Counted from the stretch's first letter, positions 7,885-17,561 are shown. The stretch is DNA of 64,000 nt from an uncultured Clostridia bacterium (GCA_937896905.1 CALBOE010000009.1:1-64000); one strand, 5' to 3'. Numbers and translations are program-made. Notes: a model not told the origin generated them from the letters alone.

Positions 7885-8585
7885 AAACTGTTTAAATATT
7901 TAATTTCTTTGTTATTTAATGGCGCATATTCACCTCTAGAAAGCCCGCCCAAACGAATTTCGCCAATTTGAACACGTTTTAAGAAAGTTATTTCTTTCCC
8001 CACAGCCGCAAGCATTTTTCTAACCTGTTTATTTTTGCCTTCGGTTATGCTAATTTCTATTCTTGAACTGTGCTCGTTTGCCTCCAACCTAACCACGCTG
8101 CACGGTTTGGTAACGTATCCACCAATATCAACACCCGAAGATAATTGTTTAATTTCTTCATTGGTTATTTTCCCCTCTATTTGCGCAATATATGTTTTGC
8201 TAATTTCGCTGTTAGGTTTTGTTAAAATGTTTGAAAGGTCGCCATCATTTGTTAACAACAATAACCCCTCTGTTTCATAATCTAACCTTCCAACAGGGAA
8301 AACTCTTGCGTGAACACCACGCATAAGTGACATAATGGTTTTTCTATCCTTGTCGTCGCTAACTGTGGTTACATACCCTTTTGGCTTATGAAGTTTATAA
8401 TAAACAAAATTGTTTGTTGGTTTAATAAGTTTGCCTTCGCAGGTAACTGTGTCGAAACTAGAAACATCTGTTGCCAAATTTAACACAACCTTACCATTAA
8501 CTTTAATTTTTCCTTGTGCAATTAATTCTTCTGCTTTTCTTCTGCTTGCAACACCCGCTGTTGCAATGTATTTATTAATTCTCAT
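7875..8585 (-). CDS. rluB: RsuA/RluB-family rRNA pseudouridine synthase
   Basis: 236 residues. An N-terminal S4 domain (MRINKYIATAGVASRRKAEELI) is followed by the catalytic domain with VGRLDYETEGLLLLTNDGDL (catalytic Asp near residue 100). This family makes pseudouridine in 23S (RluB) or 16S (RsuA) rRNA; the gene position next to scpB and dacF is that of Firmicutes RluB. It starts directly at the end of dacF and ends in an intrinsic terminator. Confidence 0.88.
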   Translation of the reverse strand: MRINKYIATAGVASRRKAEELIAQGKIKVNGKVVLNLATDVSSFDTVTCEGKLIKPTNNFVYYKLHKPKGYVTTVSDDKDRKTIMSLMRGVHARVFPVGRLDYETEGLLLLTNDGDLSNILTKPNSEISKTYIAQIEGKITNEEIKQLSSGVDIGGYVTKPCSVVRLEANEHSSRIEISITEGKNKQVRKMLAAVGKEITFLKRVQIGEIRLGGLSRGEYAPLNNKEIKYLNSLKR

Positions 8586-9719
8586 TTATTCTTCCCATAA
8601 TAGTTCATTAATTTGTAGAGTTTCACTATCAATTAATTTATCTATCTTATTCATTGTAAACAATTTTAAGGTTTTAAGCAAGTGATTATTTAAATAAATG
8701 TCAATTTCCCCAACTTCGCAATTTTCAGTGGCATCGTCTAGTTTAACGTTATATTTAATTTTCAACTTGTCTTTTTCGCCGTTGTTAAGTGGATAATAGA
8801 AATTTTCTTCTGTATAAAGATACAACTTTCCTTGCTTATCATCTATAATATACTCGTTGTATATTTCTTTGTTCTTGTCTATAATTAACTGATTTGAATA
8901 TTCTTCATAAACGCTATTTAACAGGTTTGAGCTTTCTTCAAACATTGGCCCGCAATTTAAAATCACACAAACTGCCTGAAAGTCTTCTCTTTCGCAAGCA
9001 CTAACCAAGCATCTGCCCGCACGACTTGTAAACCCAGTTTTAACTCCGCAACACCCCTCTAAACTTGAAAGTAGGCGATTTTTGTTGGTTAAAAATCTTT
9101 TATCCGATTTATTTGTTGCGTCTATAACGTAACTTTTAGTAGAAACAATTTCTTTAAATATTGGATTTTTTAGTGCATAAGCAGTTATTAATGCTAAATC
9201 ATAAGCTGTGGTGTAATGGTCGGCGTCATCTAATCCATGTGGATTGGTAAAATTGGAATTGTTTGCACCAACCGTTTTTGCCAATGCGTTCATTGCTTTT
9301 GCGAAGTTGGTAACGCTGCCAGCAACATGAATTGCAAGAGCTGTTGCTGCGTCGTTACCACTTCTTAGCATCAGTCCATATAATAAGTCCTTAATTGTTA
9401 GCATTTCTCCTTGACGCAAATATATAGACGTGCCCTCAACTCCTACGGCGTGGTCGTCTACTTGAATAAATTCTGTTAAGTTGTTGCAATTTTGAAGCAC
9501 GGTTATTGCTGTAACCACCTTTGTCGTTGAGGCCATTGGCAGTTTTGCATTTTCGTTTTTGGAATATAAAATTCTTTTACTTCTGGATTCTAGCACGCAC
9601 ATTGCTTTGCCAGAACAGCCAACAGCTTCTGCAAAAATCCGTTCGTTTGGAACTGCAACCGCCCCAAAACAACACAACAACATAAGTATTAACAGCATTA
9701 TTGGCAACTTAGTTTTCAT
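8586..9719 (-). CDS. dacF: D-alanyl-D-alanine carboxypeptidase (PBP5/DacF type)
   Basis: 377 residues, a secreted peptidoglycan-trimming enzyme of family S11. A signal peptide covers residues 1-31. The three catalytic motifs are present: S-x-x-K in MASTTKVVTA, S-G-N in LRSGNDAATAL, and K-T-G in GVKTGFTSRAGR. A beta-rich C-terminal domain follows. In Bacillus the homologue DacF is forespore-expressed, while in other Clostridia the gene is vegetative, so its role here cannot be fixed. It overlaps ytfJ by 4 bp (ATGA) and abuts rluB. Confidence 0.88.
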   Translation of the reverse strand: MKTKLPIMLLILMLLCCFGAVAVPNERIFAEAVGCSGKAMCVLESRSKRILYSKNENAKLPMASTTKVVTAITVLQNCNNLTEFIQVDDHAVGVEGTSIYLRQGEMLTIKDLLYGLMLRSGNDAATALAIHVAGSVTNFAKAMNALAKTVGANNSNFTNPHGLDDADHYTTAYDLALITAYALKNPIFKEIVSTKSYVIDATNKSDKRFLTNKNRLLSSLEGCCGVKTGFTSRAGRCLVSACEREDFQAVCVILNCGPMFEESSNLLNSVYEEYSNQLIIDKNKEIYNEYIIDDKQGKLYLYTEENFYYPLNNGEKDKLKIKYNVKLDDATENCEVGEIDIYLNNHLLKTLKLFTMNKIDKLIDSETLQINELLWEE

Positions 9720-10111
9720 TTTATTTTCTCCACAAACGATTTAAGCACTTCGGTTGCATTTTTTAGTAAATCTAAATAAGCATTCGACTTGTCGGCGTGA
9801 ATAAGTTTGAATTTGTTGTTGCTAACCACAAAAAAACCAATTGGAGTTACTGTAAAACCTCCACCCGTTCCGCCCGCCATAGGGAAATCTGCCGAATTGC
9901 GTTTTGAATTAAGGTCGTTATATTCTCCGCCTCCAGCAACAAAGCCAACGCTAACTTTAGAAATTGGAATTATTACGCTATCATCTGGCATGGTTATTGC
10001 ACTGCCCACAACACAATTAACATCAATCATTGCTCTCACTTTTTCAAGCGAAATACCTACTAACGACTCTATTTTGTTTTCTTTAAGTTGCACTCTTTCT
10101 TTTTCTTTCAT
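9716..10111 (-). CDS. ytfJ: YtfJ/GerW-family protein
   Basis: 131 residues, with a central Gly-rich block (VGFVAGGGEYNDL and MAGGTGGGFTVTPIGFFVV) that defines the GerW/YtfJ family. In Bacillus the protein is made in the forespore and supports SleB-dependent germination. Homologues also exist in bacteria that may not sporulate. GGGGGAAAT precedes the ATG. It overlaps the DUF2953 gene by 29 bp, the same pairing as Bacillus ytfI-ytfJ. Confidence 0.85.
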   Translation of the reverse strand: MKEKERVQLKENKIESLVGISLEKVRAMIDVNCVVGSAITMPDDSVIIPISKVSVGFVAGGGEYNDLNSKRNSADFPMAGGTGGGFTVTPIGFFVVSNNKFKLIHADKSNAYLDLLKNATEVLKSFVEKIK

Positions 10112-10658
10112 ATTTCCCCCACGAATTTATCAATGTGTACACTAGCGTGTAAATTAGGTCGAACACAGAAATTCTTGCCACGCTTAAAAACTTAACATTG
10201 AAAATATCTTCATTGTATTTTGGCTCAACATCAATTAAAATATGTGCCGATTTTTTATTGTTTTTAACTTTCGAAAGCATCATTTTGCTTAAAACATCTA
10301 TATATCCGCAAATAATCGCAGTATGGCAAGAATTTAGCATATAACCAAAATTGGCATTAACATGCAACCTTACTAAATGCTGCCTGAAATATAACTGCTG
10401 AAAAAGGTTTATAAAGAAAACAAAATTAAAATCTTTTTGGGTTAGTTTAACTTTTTTCTCTTTCTTTTTAAAATAAATATACACACAACCATGTTTAATT
10501 CTAAATTTTAATTCTAACTTGATTTTTCCAAATAATTTGAAGCATATAATTCCTTTCAGTTTTAAAATGTTAAACCTAACATCAAATTGCACCAAAAACG
10601 GATATGCAATGCTCCATATATTCATTATTGTTGAAAACAAAAAAATAAGATACCACAT
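10083..10658 (-). CDS. DUF2953 (YtfI-like) membrane protein
   Basis: 191 residues. An N-terminal membrane segment (about residues 2-18) is followed by a basic, beta-rich region (LKLKGIICFKLFGKIKLELKFRIK), as in DUF2953 proteins found beside ytfJ. Function is unknown. The first ATG lies in the loop side of a terminator-like hairpin, and its codons 3-8 form the T run. A second in-frame ATG at 10625 is possible. Neither start has a convincing Shine-Dalgarno sequence. Confidence 0.65.
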   Translation of the reverse strand: MWYLIFLFSTIMNIWSIAYPFLVQFDVRFNILKLKGIICFKLFGKIKLELKFRIKHGCVYIYFKKKEKKVKLTQKDFNFVFFINLFQQLYFRQHLVRLHVNANFGYMLNSCHTAIICGYIDVLSKMMLSKVKNNKKSAHILIDVEPKYNEDIFNVKFLSVARISVFDLIYTLVYTLINSWGKYERKRKSAT

Positions 10659-10673
10659 TAAAAATAGTATCTT
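10639..10673 (-). terminator. Terminator-like hairpin after scpB, spanning the start of the DUF2953 gene
   Basis: Stem AAGATAC (10667-10673) / GTATCTT (10647-10653), 13-nt loop containing ATG, then ATTTTTTT. It could end scpA-scpB transcription or set how much reaches ytfI-ytfJ-dacF-rluB. Confidence 0.6.
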
Positions 10674-10701
10674 TTTTTTCTTTGTTTCTATTCACAATTA
10701 G

Positions 10702-11313
10702 TTATTCTTCGTTAGAGGTTTCTTCTGTCGGTTCCTCCTCATCTGGAATTTTAAATTCTCTGTATAACGATTCTCCATCGCTGTGAATTACCCTAATCCT
10801 ATTTAGCAATTCATTATAGTTAGGCAAATCTTCAAGCGAATTAAGTTCAAAACGTTTTAGGAAATTATCGGTTGTTCCAAACAACAGTGGCTTGCCAACT
10901 GCATCTTTTCTTCCCACCACTTCAATAAGGTTATTAGATTGAAGAAGTTGTATGGCATAATCGCAGTTAACTCCTCTTATATTTTCAATTTCAACACGAG
11001 TTATTGGTTGCTTATAGGCAACAATTGCAACCGTCTCCATTGCTGCCCTTGTTAAGCTGCGCTCTCTAATTGGATTTAGAATTTCTGCAATATTTTCAGC
11101 AATATCGGGGTTAGAACATAACTGCACTTTCGACTTATATCTAATAATATTAACGCCACTTTCTTCATTGTATTTTTGTTTTAAAATGTCTAGGCATTTA
11201 TTAAATTCTTTGTCGTTCATATCGTATTTTTGTTTAAACTCATCAATATCAACGCCCTCGCCCGCAACAAACAAAACTCCTTCAATTATTTTTGCAATTT
11301 CATTAAACTTCAT
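10702..11313 (-). CDS. scpB: Segregation and condensation protein B
   Basis: 203 residues. ScpB is a winged-helix kleisin partner that joins ScpA and SMC in the condensin complex on the nucleoid. It begins with the typical FNEIAKIIEGVLFVAGEGVDIDEF block. The middle has LTRAAMETVAIVAYKQPITRVEIENIRGVNCDYAIQ, a family hallmark. The acidic C-terminal tail is variable. It overlaps scpA by 11 bp. Confidence 0.93.
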   Translation of the reverse strand: MKFNEIAKIIEGVLFVAGEGVDIDEFKQKYDMNDKEFNKCLDILKQKYNEESGVNIIRYKSKVQLCSNPDIAENIAEILNPIRERSLTRAAMETVAIVAYKQPITRVEIENIRGVNCDYAIQLLQSNNLIEVVGRKDAVGKPLLFGTTDNFLKRFELNSLEDLPNYNELLNRIRVIHSDGESLYREFKIPDEEEPTEETSNEE

Positions 11314-12061
11314 CTGTAATCTCCTTACGTTTAATTAATATATCTGCGTATTTATCTGCTTGCACCACCTCAATTTTTTGAAATTTAAGCAATTCCAAAA
11401 TGGCCATAAATACAGTTATAACCTCCAACTTCGAATAGGTGTCATCAAATAAACTGAAAAAATTAATTTGGGCATGATCTTTAAGAACATTTGTCAAAAA
11501 TGCAATTTTATCGGCAACTGTCCATCTATCTTTGTTAATTTTCTTTTCTGGTGGCGCTTCTCTATCCTTAGTTTTCATAAGAATAAATGCAAAAGCGTCT
11601 AGCAATTTTTCTAAATTAAATTGATTAAACACCACTCTTGCATCGCCAACAGATTTGTCCGGCTGTTTATAAAAGCGATTAACGTTTTCAAGTTCTCGCA
11701 AGTTTCCGCCGGCTTCTTTAAACAACTCATACTCTTTAAGTTGCAATTTCAGCCTGGTTTCGTCGTCCATTTCGTCAGCTTCTTCAATTAAATCTTCATT
11801 TGGAAGCAGTTTCTTAGATTTCATTTCTAACAATCTGCTGGCCATATCCAAAAATACCGTTGCTTCGTCCATATCAATATCTGGCATTGCCTGAATTCTT
11901 TGAATATATTGGTCGGTAATTGGCGCAATTTTAAGGTCGTCAATTGTCATGTTGTTTTTTGCAAGTAACTCTAAAATTAAATCAAATGGAGCTTCAAAAC
12001 CCTCAAAATCTATGCTTAAATTCGCTTCCTCGCTAATATATAATTTGTTATAATTGTCCAT
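11303..12061 (-). CDS. scpA: Segregation and condensation protein A
   Basis: 252 residues, the kleisin subunit bridging the SMC heads. It starts with a short acidic leader, then the family block FEGFEAPFDLILELLAKNNMTIDDLKIAPITDQY. The C-terminal winged helix (TFLA-like region, VITVFMAILELLKFQKIEVVQ) contacts the SMC head. AGGGGTG precedes the ATG, and the M50 protease gene ends 1 bp upstream. Confidence 0.93.
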   Translation of the reverse strand: MDNYNKLYISEEANLSIDFEGFEAPFDLILELLAKNNMTIDDLKIAPITDQYIQRIQAMPDIDMDEATVFLDMASRLLEMKSKKLLPNEDLIEEADEMDDETRLKLQLKEYELFKEAGGNLRELENVNRFYKQPDKSVGDARVVFNQFNLEKLLDAFAFILMKTKDREAPPEKKINKDRWTVADKIAFLTNVLKDHAQINFFSLFDDTYSKLEVITVFMAILELLKFQKIEVVQADKYADILIKRKEITDEV

Positions 12062-12062
12062 T

Positions 12063-12749
12063 TCACACCCCTATAAATGTTATTGGCAAATAAACATAAT
12101 TATACAAAATTGTTAAATACCAATTTAAAATGTCAAAATTGAAAAGCAAATCTATAAAAATGCTGGTTAAAATAACCGCTAGCAAAATTTTCATTGCATT
12201 TTTTATGCTAAATTGCAAGAATTTATTGTTGCTTGTCATAAAAGTTGAAATAAACGTAAATCCATCAGACGGATATATTGGTAAAATGTTAAATAAAACC
12301 AAGAAACTGTTAACCCACATTAAAGAATCTAATGCCAAATAGACATATTGCATTGCTTCGCCAGGAACTCCAACAGTTGCTCGCAACACTGCAGATAGAA
12401 TTGCTGCAATTAGACCAAACAGAAAATTAGTAAGCACGCCAGAAACAGAAACCCACCTTATCCCTGTTCTATACTTTTTAAATTTTAAAGGGTTAACAGG
12501 CGTTGGTTTTGCCCAGCCAAAGCCACAAAGCATAAAAAATAAAAATCCCATTATAGATAAATGCTTAAATGGATTAAGCGTTAACCTACCAGCTTGCTTT
12601 GGTGTTTCATCTCCCATTTTTACTGCGGCAAATGCATGTGCAAATTCATGCAATGAAAGTGAAAAAATGAAAGCAAAAATAGTAATTAAAAAAATAATTA
12701 CTGCACTTTCTGGTGATGAAAAATTACTATCAAATAAATAGAATAACAC
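12063..12749 (-). CDS. Site-2-protease (M50) family membrane protein
   Basis: 228 residues with about five membrane segments. The zinc motif HEFAH is at residues 34-38 and the third-ligand block NILPIYPSDGF (about residue 158) corresponds to the N-x-x-P-x-x-P-x-D-G motif. This YwhC-like family lies beside scpA-scpB in many Firmicutes. The substrate is unknown. The start is GTG behind AAAAGGAG with good spacing. It heads the scpA-scpB transcript. Confidence 0.85.
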   Translation of the reverse strand: MLFYLFDSNFSSPESAVIIFLITIFAFIFSLSLHEFAHAFAAVKMGDETPKQAGRLTLNPFKHLSIMGFLFFMLCGFGWAKPTPVNPLKFKKYRTGIRWVSVSGVLTNFLFGLIAAILSAVLRATVGVPGEAMQYVYLALDSLMWVNSFLVLFNILPIYPSDGFTFISTFMTSNNKFLQFSIKNAMKILLAVILTSIFIDLLFNFDILNWYLTILYNYVYLPITFIGV

Positions 12750-12764
12750 ACTTTCTCCTTTTAA

Positions 12765-12793
12765 ATTATAGCAAAAATATTATTGTTTTGCAA
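12765..12793 (-). promoter_or_regulatory. Promoter of the M50 protease-scpA-scpB operon
   Basis: TTGCAA (12788-12793), 17-bp spacer, TATAAT (12765-12770), followed by a short leader with AAAAGGAG. Confidence 0.8.
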
Positions 12794-12839
12794 ATGAATT
12801 ATACAACAAGTTGCATATTATTATATTGTATTTTGCATT

Positions 12840-12866
12840 AAAAATATACACCGTATGTGGTGTATA
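12840..12866 (-). terminator. Terminator after recJ
   Basis: Stem TATACACC / GGTGTATA (12845-12866) with loop ACATAC, then ATTTTT on the minus strand. Confidence 0.8.
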
Positions 12867-12872
12867 TCTGTT

Positions 12873-15260
12873 TTATTTGTTAATTTTTAAGGTTGTCAAT
12901 CTGTTATAGAATGAACTAGCATTAAGCGGATTTTTTTTGTTGTTTATTTGCTCTATTGCACTGTCAGTTTCATTGGTGTCAACAATGCCCAATTCTTTAA
13001 ACACCTGTAAACATATAAAGAACTGCAAATAAGAATAATTGTCTTTAACCTTCATTTTGCTAAGAATTTTTTTGAACATATCATAGCAATAGTAGCCAGT
13101 AATTTTATTTTCGCAAGCAAATTGAATTAATCTATAATAATGTCCAAACGTTTCTCTCGATAAATCAACATTCCTTAAAATTGGACAACTATTTTCTGGC
13201 ATATGTGGTAAGTATATTGTAGACTTGCTGATTTTTTGCAAAACAGATAAATAGCCCATGTTTAATATTGGATCTAGGAAAATTATTCGACTAAATGTGT
13301 TAAATGCATTAAAGTTTGTTGGTGCCAGCAGAATTGTGTTAAGTCCTGTTGCGTCATTAACGTCAAATATCCTTGTTCTAAAAATGTTGTTTCGGTTAAA
13401 CAATGCCTTAAAATTTAAATATGTGTTGTAATCATTTGCAACAATAAGTGTGCCATAAACTGTTTTATCCATATCAACTAGCAAACGAATGAGTTGATCT
13501 CTGTTGTAGTTGTTAAAGGTGTAACTTTCTGCTGAAGAAAAACAAATTTGCTTAACATATTCCGCTTCTATAATTTCATTATTTTCTGGACGATAAATAT
13601 CTTGATAATCAATCGATTTAACAATTCCAGAAATGCGCTTACTCCCCCTGAATGAATCAATGCTTAAATCTGTTAGAATGTTGCAAGAAGTGCTGCCAGA
13701 AAGAACAAAATATTGGTTGCTAGCATTAAAGGCCAACAAACTAAAATTTGGGTAATTCAAAACCAAATGTTGTGGGTGTTTTGGCAAACTGCTAACTGTT
13801 GCATTGTTTAATTTAAAATTGAAAATTGGCCTTGCATTCATGTGCCCACATGGCTCTAATCTATCAATATCTTCAACAAATTTCAGCGTAATTTCGTCTG
13901 GTTCTAAAGCAAAGTCGTAGGCCCTTGTTGGCAAAAAGTCGGTTTTGCTTAAATTTTCTGCCACATATTCATTGGTTAGCTTTGTAAACTCGTCAAAGTT
14001 CTCAACTTTAAGTGTTAACCCGGCAGCCATTGGATGACCACCAAATTTGCTTAACAAGTGTGTCATACTACTTAATAAGGTGTGCACATTAACACCATTA
14101 ACGCTTCTGCACGAGCCAGTTAATTCGTCCTTAACTTGGCTGAATAAGAACGTTGGGCGGTGAAATTCTTCCGCAATTCTAGCCGAAACAATACCTAAAA
14201 TGCCACTATCCCATTCCGGGCTAGACATAACCACTGCACTAATTCTAAAAATATCTTTATTCTGCAACTCTGTTTTAACGTCATTATAAACTTTGTCGCA
14301 TAGTTTTTGGCGCTGATTGTTATAATCTAATATTTGCTTACAAATTTTTTTAATTTTAACTGGATTTTCTTCCAAATAAAGTTCCAAACTTGTTTCTGCA
14401 CTGCCCATTCGGCCACTTGCATTTATTTTTGGGGCAAGCTTAAAAGCAATGTCACTCGATTTGCAATTAATGTTAAGCCCACACTCTTGCATAAGCTTAA
14501 TAAGCCCAATTGGCAATCGATTTAATTCTTTAAGCCCCAAGGCAACAATTGCTCTGTTTTCCCCTAAAAGTTCAACAATATCGGCGATAGTGGCAATTGC
14601 ACAAATTGGCAGATATTTGCTTGCAATGTTAATGCCTGAGAGCGCTTGCACTAACTTTAATGCAACGCCGGCACCGCAAAGCGAATGAAATGGGTATTTC
14701 TCACTAACCTTTGGATTAATTATTAGGCAGTTTGGTAACACATCTGCCCTTTCATGGTGGTCTGTTACTAAAATGTCTATTCCTTGCCTTTTAATATATT
14801 CAACTTCTTCAACCGCAGTAATTCCACAGTCAACCGTTATAATCAAATCTGGTTTGCTGGTGGCACAAATTTTATCTAGTGTTGCAATTGTTAACCCATA
14901 TCCATCTTCATACCTATTAGGCATAAAATTGGAAACAGCAACACCCCTACTTTGAAAGTACTTAATTAATATTGCGCTGGCAGTTATTCCATCAACATCA
15001 TAATCTCCAAACACCAATATTTTATGATTTGCTTTAATGTGTTTTTCAATTAAATTAACGCTTTCTGCCATATCTTCAAAAAGGAAAGGATCGTGCAGAT
15101 CGTTAATTCCTGGATTTAAGTAACGTTTCAATTTTTCTTGGGTGTCTATCCCTCGAGCATACAAAAGATGAACCAGATGTTTATCTAAATTAAAAACCTT
15201 ACTCATCTCGTTCACAAATTCTTCATTAATATTTTCGTCTAATGCGCAAATGTAATTCAT
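12873..15260 (-). CDS. recJ: Single-stranded-DNA-specific exonuclease RecJ
   Basis: 795 residues, a 5'-3' ssDNA exonuclease of the DHH superfamily acting in RecF-pathway and mismatch repair. Motifs: VFGDYDVDGITAS (motif I, near residue 83), ITVDCGI, VTDHHE (the DHH box), and SGRMGSA with the DHHA1 block KFGGHPMAAGLTL. A C-terminal extension of about 230 residues resembles the helicase-like tail of long Firmicutes RecJ proteins. It follows secF after an intrinsic terminator. Its ATG lacks a Shine-Dalgarno sequence; the preceding bases GATATAAATT suggest a -10 too close to be sure. Confidence 0.92.
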   Translation of the reverse strand: MNYICALDENINEEFVNEMSKVFNLDKHLVHLLYARGIDTQEKLKRYLNPGINDLHDPFLFEDMAESVNLIEKHIKANHKILVFGDYDVDGITASAILIKYFQSRGVAVSNFMPNRYEDGYGLTIATLDKICATSKPDLIITVDCGITAVEEVEYIKRQGIDILVTDHHERADVLPNCLIINPKVSEKYPFHSLCGAGVALKLVQALSGINIASKYLPICAIATIADIVELLGENRAIVALGLKELNRLPIGLIKLMQECGLNINCKSSDIAFKLAPKINASGRMGSAETSLELYLEENPVKIKKICKQILDYNNQRQKLCDKVYNDVKTELQNKDIFRISAVVMSSPEWDSGILGIVSARIAEEFHRPTFLFSQVKDELTGSCRSVNGVNVHTLLSSMTHLLSKFGGHPMAAGLTLKVENFDEFTKLTNEYVAENLSKTDFLPTRAYDFALEPDEITLKFVEDIDRLEPCGHMNARPIFNFKLNNATVSSLPKHPQHLVLNYPNFSLLAFNASNQYFVLSGSTSCNILTDLSIDSFRGSKRISGIVKSIDYQDIYRPENNEIIEAEYVKQICFSSAESYTFNNYNRDQLIRLLVDMDKTVYGTLIVANDYNTYLNFKALFNRNNIFRTRIFDVNDATGLNTILLAPTNFNAFNTFSRIIFLDPILNMGYLSVLQKISKSTIYLPHMPENSCPILRNVDLSRETFGHYYRLIQFACENKITGYYCYDMFKKILSKMKVKDNYSYLQFFICLQVFKELGIVDTNETDSAIEQINNKKNPLNASSFYNRLTTLKINK

Positions 15261-15285
15261 AATTTATATCTTTAAAAATTTTCTA

Positions 15286-15308
15286 GAAAAAACCTTTCTA
15301 ATGAAAGG
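15286..15308 (-). terminator. Terminator after secF
   Basis: Stem CCTTTC / GAAAGG with loop ATTA and then six T on the minus strand. Confidence 0.85.
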
Positions 15309-15319
15309 CCTTATCTATT

Positions 15320-16267
15320 TTATTCTTTAACCTCAGTGGTTGTTTCTACTTTTTTATAAGTTCTTTTGCTGCTAAAAGTTATTAAAGCACTCCAGCAGAA
15401 TGGTAGCACATATAAAGCAACGGCTAACAATACAACAGGAATGAACATTAAGTTAAGTGAAACATATTTAATTGGAGTTGGCGCTAGAAGCACAAATAAC
15501 AAGCCAATAACAAACATTGCAATTGAAATTACTTCCATTCTTAATTTCGAAGAGTTCATTGATGTTGAAAGTGCCTTTCCATACTCTCCATTGTGCATAT
15601 AGCTTGAAGTACGTATATTTTCAAAAATATCAAAACAAACATAAACAATTAGCATATTCAAAATTGTTAACATTGCAAAGTAGCTAAGCCCAATTGTTAA
15701 TCGTAAAATTGCGCCCAAAGAAATATATCCTAATGTTCCTAATACTGTTGAAATAATAAGCGTTATTGCACTTGCACCATTATAACGGAAATAAGCAAAA
15801 ATACTAGCTAATGTTATAAGAATTAAAATAATAACAGCTGTATAAACATAGTCCGATGCCCTAACAATTGGTTCAACCTCTACGTGAACTGTAACATCAC
15901 CTGCACCTAATTCAAGTTTTGTAACAATTGAGGTGTTCATTTCGTGCTGTTTCCCAGCGTTAAGTTGTTTTGTGTAACGAACTACTAAACAGGTTTCGTC
16001 GCCCTCACCCATAACCGAAATGCTATCGAAACCAACATTATATGAATTAACAATTTCTTCAACTTGTTGCCTTGCGGTGGAAATTTTTGCTTCGCTGCCG
16101 ATTGTTACGCTAAACTCGTTGTAGCCTGTGAATTCAAAATTGCCTTTCATACCAAAAATTGAAAACACCAAAACTCCAACAAGCAAGAATGCAGCAACTG
16201 CAATTAGCAAAAACTTATTTTTCTTAAAATATTCTTTGTTAGACTTAGAAAAATCTCTATTTAACAT
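15320..16267 (-). CDS. secF: Protein translocase subunit SecF
   Basis: 315 residues from the ATG at 16267. SecF works with SecD to use the proton motive force to pull secreted proteins off SecYEG. The first membrane helix (LLIAVAAFLLVGVLVFSIF) and the exported loop with FEFTGYNEFSVTIGSEA precede the five-helix RND-type core (YTAVIILILITLASIFAYFR). AAAGGAGG sits 7 nt before the chosen ATG. The longer frame to 16303 has no ribosome site. It overlaps secD by 11 bp. Confidence 0.85.
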   Translation of the reverse strand: MLNRDFSKSNKEYFKKNKFLLIAVAAFLLVGVLVFSIFGMKGNFEFTGYNEFSVTIGSEAKISTARQQVEEIVNSYNVGFDSISVMGEGDETCLVVRYTKQLNAGKQHEMNTSIVTKLELGAGDVTVHVEVEPIVRASDYVYTAVIILILITLASIFAYFRYNGASAITLIISTVLGTLGYISLGAILRLTIGLSYFAMLTILNMLIVYVCFDIFENIRTSSYMHNGEYGKALSTSMNSSKLRMEVISIAMFVIGLLFVLLAPTPIKYVSLNLMFIPVVLLAVALYVLPFCWSALITFSSKRTYKKVETTTEVKE

Positions 16268-17561
16268 TTGTGCCTCCTTTGTGGAAGTTACATTTTTTGC
16301 CATCTGTACTATTCAAAGCAAGATACATTTTAATGAATAATCTCATTAACACCAAAGATGTGAAAAGCGTTACGAATGGCAACACCAACATAGCCCAGCC
16401 AAAAGATTGAACCGATAAGGTTGGCACGAAAATGCTAGCAAAACCCACAAAAATTAGTAAAAAGTTTTGCAATAGAATTTTTTGCCACGATTCTTTTTGT
16501 GCAGCTTTAAAGGCCACATATAGTTTAGTATCGGCTTGGTAGTATTGTTTTGCTTTTTCGAATAATGTCATTAAACTGTCGGCTGAAACAAGCAATCCAA
16601 TTAAAATCCCTATTAATCCTGCCAAATTGAAATGAGCAAATGGAATGGATTGCAATAAGAACAGTCCAATAACAACAAAGAACAATAAGTTAAAGCAAGC
16701 CAACCAACCCATGTGTTTATACTTAATAATTAGCAAAGCAAATAAAGCAACAACAAATGCCACCATTGCAATAGACACAAAAAGCGTTGCGCTTAAACCA
16801 TACGAAGGTGAAGTGTTTTGAACTTTTAAGCAGGTTAAAGCCAAAGGTAGCATCCCTGTTTTCATTTTGTTTGCGTAACTTTTCGCAACTTCAAGAGTTG
16901 TAAAGCCTTCACTTTGAATCATAATATATCCATCTGGAATGCCATCGTCGCCTAAATCCATTTGGGTATATAATTCATCGCCAAAATAAATGTAAACAGT
17001 TCCACCATCTTTTGTTGCCTCTGCAACGTCTGAAACATTTTTAAAATCTACTTTAACATAATAGGTTGTGTTGCCTGTTGATGCATCATAAAATTCGTCG
17101 GCAGCAATGGCGCTAATCTGGTCTGCCCTAGCAAAAGGGTTTGTTCCATCTTGAGATGTGGAAAAAGACAGTGTGCCAAGTGTTCTTGCCAAACTTTCAA
17201 TGTTAGACGAATCTTCATCTGTTAAAATGTTACCAACATGAAGCACTATGCCATTGTCGCCATAGCCAGTTGCGTAAACATCTTTGTATCCTTCATCGCT
17301 TAGAATAGATTCTAGGGATAACATTGTTGAATTTTTTAGTACGTTAAAATCATCGTCCGCTTCTGTTTCAATTCTATAAACAAATCTTAAGCCGTTACCA
17401 ACATCTTCACCCAATTTAAGATTGCTAACAAAGTTAGAATAGGTGTAGAAATTTCCGTTAACCGCAAATGGATAGGTAAAATTTACAAAACTTGCAACTA
17501 AACATACAACTAAAATAATGGCAAATAAAATAAATAAGCATTTCGAGCGTTTTCTAGTCAT
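16257..17561 (-). CDS. secD: Protein translocase subunit SecD
   Basis: 434 residues. One N-terminal membrane helix (residues 7-27) is followed by an extracellular P1-like domain of about 220 residues and a five-helix C-terminal core starting near SYGLSATLFVSIAMVAFVVALFALLI. It pairs with SecF. The sequence is divergent: the usual FTGKDL-type block is not obvious, so the call rests on architecture, length, adjacency to secF and closeness to yajC. TTAGGAG precedes the ATG, with a strong promoter upstream. Confidence 0.82.
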   Translation of the reverse strand: MTRKRSKCLFILFAIILVVCLVASFVNFTYPFAVNGNFYTYSNFVSNLKLGEDVGNGLRFVYRIETEADDDFNVLKNSTMLSLESILSDEGYKDVYATGYGDNGIVLHVGNILTDEDSSNIESLARTLGTLSFSTSQDGTNPFARADQISAIAADEFYDASTGNTTYYVKVDFKNVSDVAEATKDGGTVYIYFGDELYTQMDLGDDGIPDGYIMIQSEGFTTLEVAKSYANKMKTGMLPLALTCLKVQNTSPSYGLSATLFVSIAMVAFVVALFALLIIKYKHMGWLACFNLLFFVVIGLFLLQSIPFAHFNLAGLIGILIGLLVSADSLMTLFEKAKQYYQADTKLYVAFKAAQKESWQKILLQNFLLIFVGFASIFVPTLSVQSFGWAMLVLPFVTLFTSLVLMRLFIKMYLALNSTDGKKCNFHKGGTNVK

